9,495 nt of DNA from an uncultured Clostridia bacterium (GTDB lineage Bacteria; Bacillota; Clostridia; Christensenellales; Borkfalkiaceae): the NCBI GenBank assembly GCA_947581885.1, contig CANPWF010000054.1, positions 1-9,495 of the forward strand. The letters run 5' to 3'. Position numbers and translations under genes: made by a program. The first letter of the stretch is position 1. Each line of letters starts with the position of its first letter. The notes below the pieces were generated by a model. It saw nothing but the letters and a program-made list of their open reading frames with translations. It was not told the origin of the DNA and searched no databases. Below are positions 1 through 6,956 of this stretch, in pieces.

Positions 1-26
1 GAACTCCCCGATGATTGGTGGCTCGA

Positions 27-1178
27 TCAGAGCTCGATGATCTCGAGCGTGGAGACGGCCTCTTCCACCAACTCCTCTACGTTGAGCTTGCTCTCCTCCT
101 CTTCGATGAAGGAGAGCGTCGGGCGAATGGCGGGGTGCTCGGGCAAAAAGACGGTGCAACAGTCCTCATATGGGATGACGGAAGTCTCGTATGTGCCGAG
201 CTTGCGGGCGCGGAGAATGATCTCGTCCTTATCGAAGCCGATGAGCGGGCGCAGGACGGGAAGGGTGACGACCGAATTGGACGAAGTGATCCCCTCCACC
301 GTTTGAGAGGCGACCTGCCCGAGGCTCTCCCCCGTGATGAGGCACTTCGCGTTGAATTTTCTTGCAAGACGCTCGGCGATGCGGAACATGAACCGACGAA
401 GCAGGGTCACGTTGAGCTCCGCGGCGCACTTTTTATGGATCTCTTCCTGAATGTGCGTGACGCTGACGGTGTGAAGTTTTGATGTGAGCGTCGATTCGGA
501 GAGGATCTTACTTAGTTTTACGACCTTTTCCTTCGCGCCCTCGTTGGTGTAGGGGTAGCTGTGGAAGTGCAGTAGCTCGACGGTGAGCCCGCGCTTTGCC
601 ATCATGTACCCCGCGACGGGCGAATCGATCCCGCCCGAGATCATCAGAAGCCCCTTTCCCGAACTCGAAACGGGCATCCCGCCCGCCCCCTCGAAGAAGG
701 AGCCGAACACGAGCGCGGTGCCGTTTTCGCGCACGTCGATATAGACGTAACCCTCCGGCTCGTGCACATCTACCCGCAAATTCTTGTTTGCGGAGAGAAG
801 CCTTCCGCCGATCGCCGCGTTGATCTCCATCGAGGTCATCGGGTACTTCTTGTCGGCGCGGTGCGTCTCCACTTTGAAGGAACCCTCTTTGGGCGCGACC
901 GTCTTTGCAGCGAAAAAGATGCTGTCGAGGTCGTTTTCCACGAGCAAGCCCTTCGAGCAGGAATGCACGCCGAACACGCGGGAGACCCGCCGCACGATCT
1001 CTTCCGCCCTATTTTCATCGAATTTTTCGACGAGATACCGCCCGCTCGTGCGGTGAAGTTCATGGCGGAGCCCCTTCAAGGAACGCTCCAAATTCACCGT
1101 TAAAAGCCGTTCGAAATAGCTGCGATTTTTTCCTTTGAGATGGATCTCCGAATAGCGGACGATCACGACCTGTTCCAT
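27..1178 (-). CDS. thiI: tRNA 4-thiouridine synthase ThiI (no rhodanese domain)
   Basis: ThiI adenylates uridine-8 of tRNA and replaces the oxygen with sulfur passed from a cysteine desulfurase. In some bacteria it also supplies sulfur for the thiamine thiazole. The 383-residue protein starts with the family signature VIVRYSEIHLKGKNR (5-19; ferredoxin-like domain), followed by a THUMP tRNA-binding domain (about 60-160). The adenylating domain has the PP-loop SGGIDSP (181-187), GESLGQVASQT (283-293) and the PYEDCCTVF segment (336-344) that contains the conserved catalytic-region cysteine. The C-terminal rhodanese domain of the E. coli enzyme (482 residues) is absent, as in Bacillus ThiI, so sulfur should come directly from the desulfurase encoded just upstream. 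The start follows an AGGGG-type ribosome binding site and matches the family N-terminus. It is the last complete gene in the window, with its TGA at 27-29. The assignment is secure. Confidence 0.96.
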   Translation of the reverse strand: MEQVVIVRYSEIHLKGKNRSYFERLLTVNLERSLKGLRHELHRTSGRYLVEKFDENRAEEIVRRVSRVFGVHSCSKGLLVENDLDSIFFAAKTVAPKEGSFKVETHRADKKYPMTSMEINAAIGGRLLSANKNLRVDVHEPEGYVYIDVRENGTALVFGSFFEGAGGMPVSSSGKGLLMISGGIDSPVAGYMMAKRGLTVELLHFHSYPYTNEGAKEKVVKLSKILSESTLTSKLHTVSVTHIQEEIHKKCAAELNVTLLRRFMFRIAERLARKFNAKCLITGESLGQVASQTVEGITSSNSVVTLPVLRPLIGFDKDEIILRARKLGTYETSVIPYEDCCTVFLPEHPAIRPTLSFIEEEESKLNVEELVEEAVSTLEIIEL

Positions 1179-1183
1179 ATCTT

Positions 1184-1188
1184 CCCCT
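1184..1188 (-). promoter_or_regulatory. Shine-Dalgarno of thiI (AGGGG)
   Basis: AAAGGGGAAGAT precedes the thiI ATG at 1178, with the AGGGG core 5 nt upstream. It fills the 11-bp gap after the desulfurase stop and fixes the thiI start. Confidence 0.7.
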
Positions 1189-1189
1189 T

Positions 1190-2302
1190 TTATACCCGCT
1201 CGCCGTACTCCCGCGAGACCTCATTCATCATTTTTGCGGCGAAAAGCCCTTCCTCCTCCGTCGTCGAGGGAGAAAAACTCACGCGGAGCACCCCGTCGAG
1301 CACGCTCTCTTTGTACCCGCAAGCGGAGATCACGCGGCTGAACCGATGTTTGGACGAGCACGCGCTCCCCGTGCCGACCGCAACGCCCCTCTCCCAGAGC
1401 ATGCGCTGCAAAACTTCCCCCCGTTTTCCCTCCGCCGAGACGGTGAGAATGTAGGGCGAACCCTCTTCGGGAGAGATCCGACGGAACCCTTCGAGGGAAG
1501 AAAAGACGAGCTCCCTCAATTTCCGTACTCTTTTCATGTCTTCGGAAAGAGAGACAAATCTCTCCTCGGCGGCAAAACAGAAATCCATGATGCCGAACAC
1601 GTTTTCGGTGCCGCTGCGCCGCTTTTCTTCCTGCCCACCCCCATAAAGGAGAGGACGGAGCGGGAGCCCGTTTTTTACAAACAGCCCCCCAACGCCCTTG
1701 ATCCCGCCGATCTTGTGCGCCGAAACGGTGTAAAGATCGACCTCGGGCGGGAGAGAAAACGGGATTTTTCCGAACGCCTGCACGCCGTCGCTATGAAAGA
1801 CGCACCGCGGATTTTTGCGCTTCACCGCCTTGGCGATAGAAGAAATGTCGTTGATCGCGCCCGTCTCGTTGTTCACATGAACGACGGAGACGAGGGTCGT
1901 CTTTTCGTCCACGAGGGAAAGAAGGGCTTCCGTATCGACGCATCCGTCCGCATGAAGGGGCGTGAATCTCGGTTCCACCCCGCGGTTTTTAAGCTCAACG
2001 AAACTTTCGTACACCGCCGCGTGTTCGCCCTGCGTGGCGACGGCGTTCCCCCTCTTCGCCGAGGAAAAGATCGCCGTATTGTCCCCTTCCGTTCCCCCCG
2101 AAGTGAAAATAAGGGAATGGACGGCGGGGCTCGAAAGAAAGGAGAGAAGTTTCTCTCTCGCGGCTTCGAGTTCGGAATGCACGGAAAATCCTCCCCCGTA
2201 CAGGGCGGAGGGATTGAAGAATTTTTCGGTGAGATAGATGTTCGCCTTCTCCGCCGCCCTCTCGGAAGGTCGGGCGGTGGCGGCATTGTCGAGATAGATC
2301 AT
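1190..2302 (-). CDS. Cysteine desulfurase (NifS/IscS-like), probable sulfur donor to ThiI
   Basis: PLP enzyme of aminotransferase class V that removes sulfur from L-cysteine, leaving alanine and an enzyme persulfide. The 370-residue protein begins MIYLDNAATARP and has the expected landmarks: FTSGGTEGDN (66-75), GEHAAV with PLP-stacking His94, VNNETGAI (143-150), HSDGVQAFGKI (170-180), the Schiff-base Lys197 in SAHKIGG, RRSGTENV (228-235), and the persulfide Cys315 in TGSACSS. It lies directly upstream of thiI, 11 bp away, as the dedicated NifZ-type desulfurase does in Bacillus, so its main job is probably to feed ThiI for tRNA 4-thiouridine. A broader Fe-S or general role cannot be excluded. 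There is no clear Shine-Dalgarno before the ATG at 2302. Instead the start overlaps the previous stop (ATGA), so translation probably depends on coupling. The family is secure; the partner is inferred from position. Confidence 0.95.
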   Translation of the reverse strand: MIYLDNAATARPSERAAEKANIYLTEKFFNPSALYGGGFSVHSELEAAREKLLSFLSSPAVHSLIFTSGGTEGDNTAIFSSAKRGNAVATQGEHAAVYESFVELKNRGVEPRFTPLHADGCVDTEALLSLVDEKTTLVSVVHVNNETGAINDISSIAKAVKRKNPRCVFHSDGVQAFGKIPFSLPPEVDLYTVSAHKIGGIKGVGGLFVKNGLPLRPLLYGGGQEEKRRSGTENVFGIMDFCFAAEERFVSLSEDMKRVRKLRELVFSSLEGFRRISPEEGSPYILTVSAEGKRGEVLQRMLWERGVAVGTGSACSSKHRFSRVISACGYKESVLDGVLRVSFSPSTTEEEGLFAAKMMNEVSREYGERV

Positions 2303-2901
2303 TCGCGTTCGAATTTATTCTTGCCCGCCGCAAAGACGAGCGTTTCGAGCATCATCCTTCTGCATTCGAGAATGTAGATCGTTCTGCCAAGTTCCCCAAG
2401 GCAGAGGATATAGATCCATTCCTTCCCTTCGGGCGGCTCGCGGTTGGGGGTGAGAACGTGCGGTTTTTTGCCCTGCAAGGAGCGGACAGCCTCGTCGAAC
2501 GAGGGCTTTTCCACCCAACCGATGCGCAGGATCTTATCCACGTGGATCTTGGTGAGGAACTTGCGCTTGCGCCCGTTGTATACCTTCGTGAGGCGAAGTT
2601 CGTCCTCGACGAAGATATAGTCGTAGCTGATGTTGAAGCGGTTCTTCATAAACCATGAACCGAGCCCCATGCCGAGGAAGGAAAGATCGAAAAGGATCAC
2701 CATCACAATGCCGAGGGCGCGGGCACCCGTCTCCTCCGTACTTGCAAAAACGCTCGAAATGAGGGTAAAGGAAAGCCCCACCGCGATCGCCGTGAGCACG
2801 AAAAAGACGTACGCCGCGATGCGGAATGCCGAGTAGAACTTCGCTTCCTTTCTTTCATTGGACGAGATCGCACTCTCTTCGTAGAGCGTCGTCTTTTGCA
2901 T
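2299..2901 (-). CDS. Uncharacterised small membrane protein with two TM segments
   Basis: I do not recognise a function. The 200-residue protein has a charged, polar N-terminus (1-25), two hydrophobic segments (about 27-53, AAYVFFVLTAIAVGLSFTLI and onward, and about 61-85, LGIVMVILFDLSFLGMGLG), and then a soluble C-terminal part of about 115 residues rich in beta-prone and basic stretches (YDYIFVEDELRLTKVYNG, RKRKFLTKIHV, EWIYILCLG). The pattern of two TM helices followed by a Y-x-Y-I-x-x-x-x-E-L strand and a basic RKRK turn resembles small clostridial DUF families such as DUF6106. That is an impression from memory, not a search result. By the positive-inside rule, the RKRK-rich tail should be cytoplasmic. 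The start is fixed by a strong Shine-Dalgarno and the TAATG junction with carB-dapF; the stop overlaps the desulfurase start (ATGA). Tight coupling on both sides suggests co-expression with its neighbours but does not say what it does. Confidence 0.8.
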   Translation of the reverse strand: MQKTTLYEESAISSNERKEAKFYSAFRIAAYVFFVLTAIAVGLSFTLISSVFASTEETGARALGIVMVILFDLSFLGMGLGSWFMKNRFNISYDYIFVEDELRLTKVYNGRKRKFLTKIHVDKILRIGWVEKPSFDEAVRSLQGKKPHVLTPNREPPEGKEWIYILCLGELGRTIYILECRRMMLETLVFAAGKNKFERE

Positions 2902-5900
2902 TAAAATTCCACCTCCCCTTCATAGATCTTTTCGACGTTGCCCGTGAGCGTGACGCTGTCGTCCGAGCCATAGCGGACGATGAGGTCTCCCCCGCGGACT
3001 TTTACCGTGATATCCCGATCCTTCGGGCAATAGCCGTTGACGACGCAGGCGACCGCCGCAGCCGCCGCCCCCGTCCCGCAGGCGTATGTTTCGCCGTTGG
3101 CTTTCTCCCATACGCGCATCTTGACGGTGCTCTCGTTGACGACGCGCACAAATTCCACATTGGTCCCCTTGGGGAAATACTTGCTCTTTTCGATCATCGG
3201 ACCGAGCGTTTTGACGGGCACGTCGTCCACTTTATCCGAGAAGATGATGCAATGCGGGTTGCCGAGGTTGACGAGAGTCACCGCATATTCCTTGCCCGCG
3301 ATCTCCATCTTTTGCCCCACGACGCGCTCCCCCCTCCAAGTGGACGGGATTCTGCTCCCCCTCAGTTCCGGGCTTCCTAGATCGACGCTCGCCGAAGAGA
3401 CGACCCCGCCGAAGGAATACACCTTGACTTCCTTGACCCCGCTCATCGTCTCGATGCGCATGGTCTCCTTGCGGACGAGGTTCTTTTCATACAAATATTT
3501 GGCGACGCAGCGGATGGCGTTGCCCGCGATCGAGCCCTCCGAACCGTCCTGATTGAAGATGCGCATCTTCGCGTCGGCGACCTCAGAACGTTCGATGAGC
3601 ACCACGCCGTCTCCGCCGATCCCGTAGTGACGGCTGACGAAGTTGACGGCGAGCGATTCGGGGCAGGTGATCTCCCCGTCCATATCTTCGAAGTAGATAT
3701 AGTCGTTCCCGCACGACTGCATCTTGGTGAAATGCAGCCTTGTTCTGCTCTTCCGAAGGTTGTTGATATCGACGAGTTCGGTGTTGTATTCGGTGAATTT
3801 GCTCGCGATGATGTCGCAGAGGGCGTTCGCCGTATCGAGCGAGGTGAGCACCGTGATCCCGAGAAGGATGGCGTGGTGATGCAATTCGATGTAGTCGGCG
3901 ATAGAATCGACATCCGTCTTGCCCGTGTAGATGATGTAGTCGATCTTCCCCTCGTCCATGAGCTTGCACACCTGTTTGGTGGCTTTCAACCGTTCGACGA
4001 CGGTAACGTCGATGCCGAGGTCGGAGATGACTTTCGCCGTGCCCGCCGTCGCATACAGGTTACAGCCGAGGTCGGCGAACTTCTTCGCAATGGAGACGAG
4101 TTCGAATTTATCCTGATCGTTGACGGTGAAATACACCCCGACGGGCCTCTCCTTTGTGGGGTGGCACATCTTGAAGCCCGCCGAGACGAGCCCCTTGAAG
4201 AGAGCTTCCTCGATGGTCTTGCCGATGCCGAGGGCTTCCCCCGTCGATTTCATCTCGGGACCGAGTTGGGAATTTACGTCGTTGAGCTTTTCGAAGCTGA
4301 ACACGGGCACTTTCACCGCAACGTAAGGGGAATTCTTGTAGAGCCCCGTGCCATAGCCGAGCTTTTTGAGCTTCGCGCCCGCCATGATGCGGGTGGCGAG
4401 GTCCACCATGGGAATGCCCGTCACCTTGGAGATATACGGAATGGTGCGCGAGGCGCGAGGGTTCACTTCGATGACGTACAGTTTATTCTGATAGATGAGA
4501 TATTGGATGTTGATGAGCCCCTTCGTTTTGAGGGCGATGGCGAGCTGCGTGGAGACCTCCACGATACGGGTGAGCATCGTATCCGAGAGATGATAGGGCG
4601 GATACACCGCAATGGAGTCCCCCGAGTGCACGCCCGCCCTCTCGATGTGCTGCATGATCCCGGGGATGAGCACGTCCGTCCCGTCCGAAATAGCATCCAC
4701 TTCGAGCTCGCTTCCCATGAGATATTTGTCGCACAAGACGGGGTTCTCGATATGTTGGGCGAGGATAACGTCCATATAGCGGGAAATATCGTTCTCGGTG
4801 AAGGCGATCGTCATATTCTGCCCGCCGATCACGTAGGAAGGGCGCAGGAGGACGGGATAGCCCAAGCTCTCCGCGGCTTCGATCGCCTCCTCTTTCGTCA
4901 TGACGGTGAGCCCCTTCGGACGGGCGATATCGAATGTTTCGAGCAACCCGTCGAAGCGTTCGCGGTCCTCCGCCATATCGACGCTGTCCGCGCTCGTGCC
5001 GAGGATCCGAACGCCCGCCTTCGCAAGATAAGAGCAAAGTTTGATCGCCGTCTGTCCGCCGAAGGTGATCACGACCCCGTACGGCTTTTCCACGTCGATG
5101 ACGTTCTGCACGTCCTCGGGGGTGAGCGATTCGAAATACAGCCTGTCCGCCGTATCGAAATCGGTAGAGACCGTCTCGGGATTGTTGTTGACGATGGCGA
5201 CTTCGTACCCGAGCCTCTTCAACGCCCATACGCAGTGCACGGAGGAATAGTCGAATTCGATGCCCTGCCCGATCCGAATGGGACCCGAGCCGATGACGAT
5301 GACTCTCCGCTTTTTGCTCCGCTGAACGAAGGGCTTCGCCTCGTCGTGGGAAGGATCGTCGTACGTCGAATAGAAATAGGGCGTGACGGCGGAGAATTCC
5401 GCAGCGCACGTATCCACCATCTTAAAACATGCCCTTCTGTGCGCGGGCAAGGGATTTTCCGAGATACGGGAAAGAGCGGCATCGGGGAAACCCAACCGCT
5501 TGCCCTCCGCGTATTCCGCCCGCGTGAGTTTCTTCTGTCCGATCTTTTTCTCGTAACGGATGAGGTTGACGAATTTTTCGAGGAACCACTCGTCGATCTT
5601 GGTGACGGCATACACTTCCTCGACGGAAACACCCGCCTTCAACGCGGCATAGACGGCGAACAGCCGTTCGTCCGTGGGTTTGGAGATCTCGACGCGCAGT
5701 TCGTCCGCGCTCATTGAGGCGAATTTGGGATGGTCGGGCGTATCGAGGGAGATCTCCGCCCCACGGACCGCCTTCATGAATGCCTGTTCGAAGGAGGAAC
5801 CGATCGCCATCACTTCCCCCGTCGCCTTCATGCGCGAACCCAAATTCCTGCCCGCATAGAGGAATTTATCGAAGGGCCATTTGGGAAGTTTGACAACGAC

Positions 5901-6956
5901 ATAGTCGATCGCGGGCTCGAAACAGGCATACGTTTTGCCCGTCACGTCGTTCTTGATCTCGTCGAGGGAATACCCGAGCGCGATGCGGGAAGCGACCTTC
6001 GCGATGGGATAGCCCGTCGCCTTGCTCGCGAGCGCGGATGAGCGCGAAACGCGGGGATTGACTTCGATCACGGCGTATTCGAAACTATCGGGATAGAGGG
6101 CAAATTGGCAGTTGCAACCCCCTTCGATGCCGAGTTCGGTGATGATATCGAGGGAGGCGGTGCGGAGCATCTGATACTCCTTGTCCGAAAGGGTGACCGC
6201 GGGCGCGATGACAACGGAATCCCCCGTGTGGATACCGACGGGATCGACGTTCTCCATCGAACAGACGGTGATCACGTTCCCCTTTCCGTCCCGAAGCACT
6301 TCGAATTCGATCTCCTTCCAACCGCCGATGTACTTCTCGATGAGCACCTGCGTGATGGGCGAGAGCATGAGCCCGTTGTGCGCGATGAGGCGAAGTTCCT
6401 CTTCGTCTTTCGCAACGCCGCCGCCCGCCCCGCCGAGGGTGAACGCGGGCCGCACGATGACGGGATAGCCGAGCCGTTCGGCGATCCGAACACACTCCTC
6501 CACCGTGTAAGCGATATCCGAGGGCACGACGGGCTGCCCGATCTTCTGCATGGTCTGTTTGAAGAGTTCCCGATCCTCCGCCCTGTCGATCGCGTCGAGC
6601 TTGGTGCCGATGAGTTTGACCCCCCATTCGTCCAAAAATCCCGACTTTGCGAGTTTGCACCCGAGGGTGAGCCCCGTCTGTCCGCCGAGGGAGGCGAGCA
6701 AGCTATCCGGCCGCTCCTTGATGATGATGCGTTTCAACGTATCTTCGGTGAGCGGTTCGAGGTAAATTTCGTCGGCGAGCATCTTGTCCGTCATGATGGT
6801 GGCGGGATTGGAGTTGCAGAGGACGACGTTGCAGCCCTCGTCCTTTAAGACGCGGCAAGCCTGTGTGCCCGCGTAGTCGAACTCCGCCGCCTGTCCGATG
6901 ACGATGGGACCAGAGCCGATGACGAGGACCTTTTTGATATCCTTTCTCTTAGGCAT
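2901..6956 (-). CDS. carB: CarB-DapF fusion: carbamoyl-phosphate synthase large subunit with C-terminal diaminopimelate epimerase domain
   Basis: A single 1351-residue frame. Residues 1-about 1066 are a full-length CarB, the ATP-dependent large subunit that makes carbamoyl phosphate. It has: a first ATP-grasp half (1-400; VIGSGPIVIGQAAEFDYAG, Arg129, Arg169, GGAGGG 175-180, IEVNPR 297-302); a helical oligomerisation region (about 401-548); a second ATP-grasp half (549-930; VIGSGPIRIGQGIEFDYSS, Arg665, RPSYVIGGQNM 705-715, IEVNPRASR 829-837); and an MGS-like allosteric domain (about 938-1060). After a linker of about ten residues (DINNLRKSRT), residues 1074-1351 form a complete DapF-type domain (see its own entry). 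CarB alone is normally about 1070 residues and DapF about 280, so the total fits a clean end-to-end fusion with no stop or frameshift. Catalytic CarB residues look intact, but the allosteric domain is divergent. The stop overlaps the next start by one base (TAATG). The CarB identity is certain. The activity of the DapF part is uncertain because a catalytic cysteine is missing. Confidence 0.95.
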   Translation of the reverse strand: MPKRKDIKKVLVIGSGPIVIGQAAEFDYAGTQACRVLKDEGCNVVLCNSNPATIMTDKMLADEIYLEPLTEDTLKRIIIKERPDSLLASLGGQTGLTLGCKLAKSGFLDEWGVKLIGTKLDAIDRAEDRELFKQTMQKIGQPVVPSDIAYTVEECVRIAERLGYPVIVRPAFTLGGAGGGVAKDEEELRLIAHNGLMLSPITQVLIEKYIGGWKEIEFEVLRDGKGNVITVCSMENVDPVGIHTGDSVVIAPAVTLSDKEYQMLRTASLDIITELGIEGGCNCQFALYPDSFEYAVIEVNPRVSRSSALASKATGYPIAKVASRIALGYSLDEIKNDVTGKTYACFEPAIDYVVVKLPKWPFDKFLYAGRNLGSRMKATGEVMAIGSSFEQAFMKAVRGAEISLDTPDHPKFASMSADELRVEISKPTDERLFAVYAALKAGVSVEEVYAVTKIDEWFLEKFVNLIRYEKKIGQKKLTRAEYAEGKRLGFPDAALSRISENPLPAHRRACFKMVDTCAAEFSAVTPYFYSTYDDPSHDEAKPFVQRSKKRRVIVIGSGPIRIGQGIEFDYSSVHCVWALKRLGYEVAIVNNNPETVSTDFDTADRLYFESLTPEDVQNVIDVEKPYGVVITFGGQTAIKLCSYLAKAGVRILGTSADSVDMAEDRERFDGLLETFDIARPKGLTVMTKEEAIEAAESLGYPVLLRPSYVIGGQNMTIAFTENDISRYMDVILAQHIENPVLCDKYLMGSELEVDAISDGTDVLIPGIMQHIERAGVHSGDSIAVYPPYHLSDTMLTRIVEVSTQLAIALKTKGLINIQYLIYQNKLYVIEVNPRASRTIPYISKVTGIPMVDLATRIMAGAKLKKLGYGTGLYKNSPYVAVKVPVFSFEKLNDVNSQLGPEMKSTGEALGIGKTIEEALFKGLVSAGFKMCHPTKERPVGVYFTVNDQDKFELVSIAKKFADLGCNLYATAGTAKVISDLGIDVTVVERLKATKQVCKLMDEGKIDYIIYTGKTDVDSIADYIELHHHAILLGITVLTSLDTANALCDIIASKFTEYNTELVDINNLRKSRTRLHFTKMQSCGNDYIYFEDMDGEITCPESLAVNFVSRHYGIGGDGVVLIERSEVADAKMRIFNQDGSEGSIAGNAIRCVAKYLYEKNLVRKETMRIETMSGVKEVKVYSFGGVVSSASVDLGSPELRGSRIPSTWRGERVVGQKMEIAGKEYAVTLVNLGNPHCIIFSDKVDDVPVKTLGPMIEKSKYFPKGTNVEFVRVVNESTVKMRVWEKANGETYACGTGAAAAAVACVVNGYCPKDRDITVKVRGGDLIVRYGSDDSVTLTGNVEKIYEGEVEF
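2904..3737 (-). other. dapF: DapF (diaminopimelate epimerase) domain of the fusion
   Basis: Residues 1074-1351 follow the DapF family from end to end: LHFTKMQSCGNDY (family FTKMxGxGND), YGIGGDGVVLIE, MRIFNQDGSEG, AGNAIRC, LGNPHC, FPKGTNVEFV, GETYACGTGAAAA and the closing LTGNVEKIYEGE. DapF interconverts LL- and meso-diaminopimelate using two cysteines (Cys73 and Cys217 in E. coli). Here the second is Cys1293 (codon 3078-3080), but the first is Ala1144 (GCG, 3525-3527). The Arg209 equivalent is Lys1285. Asn11, Asn64, Asn157 and Asn190 equivalents are kept (1084, 1135, 1233, 1266). A cysteine at 1082, next to Asn1084, and Cys1150 are other thiols in the neighbourhood. No usable separate start is visible: the first ATG (3720-3722, Met1079) would remove part of the first beta strand, and the CTG at 3735-3737 has no well-placed ribosome binding site. 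The fold is certain; the reaction is not. Confidence 0.85.
2910..2916 (-). promoter_or_regulatory. Shine-Dalgarno of the small membrane-protein gene (GGAGGTG)
   Basis: GGAGGTG lies 8 nt before the ATG at 2901, inside the last codons of carB-dapF. With the TAATG stop/start junction it supports both the chosen start and translational coupling. Confidence 0.8.

Noticed and set aside
1186..1195. TATAAAA just before thiI as an internal -10 element
   Set aside because: It is formed by the last Val codon and stop of the desulfurase plus the thiI ribosome binding site, and no -35-like hexamer lies about 17 bp upstream.
1346..2377. 343-codon plus-strand open frame opposite the cysteine desulfurase
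   Set aside because: Same antisense-shadow explanation. It has low-complexity Arg/Gly-rich composition and no family motif, while the opposite strand encodes a complete PLP enzyme.
3720..3760. A separate translation start for dapF inside the fusion
   Set aside because: The only ATG (Met1079) would cut into the first beta strand. The CTG at 3735-3737 has GGAAG about 12 nt upstream, which is too far. There is no stop codon between the two parts.
3627..5717. Very long open frame (696 codons) on the plus strand opposite carB-dapF
   Set aside because: It lies wholly antisense to a well-supported enzyme. Its product has no recognisable motif and is rich in Asp, Arg, Val and His, as expected of a mirror frame of GC-rich codons that rarely use TTA, CTA or TCA.
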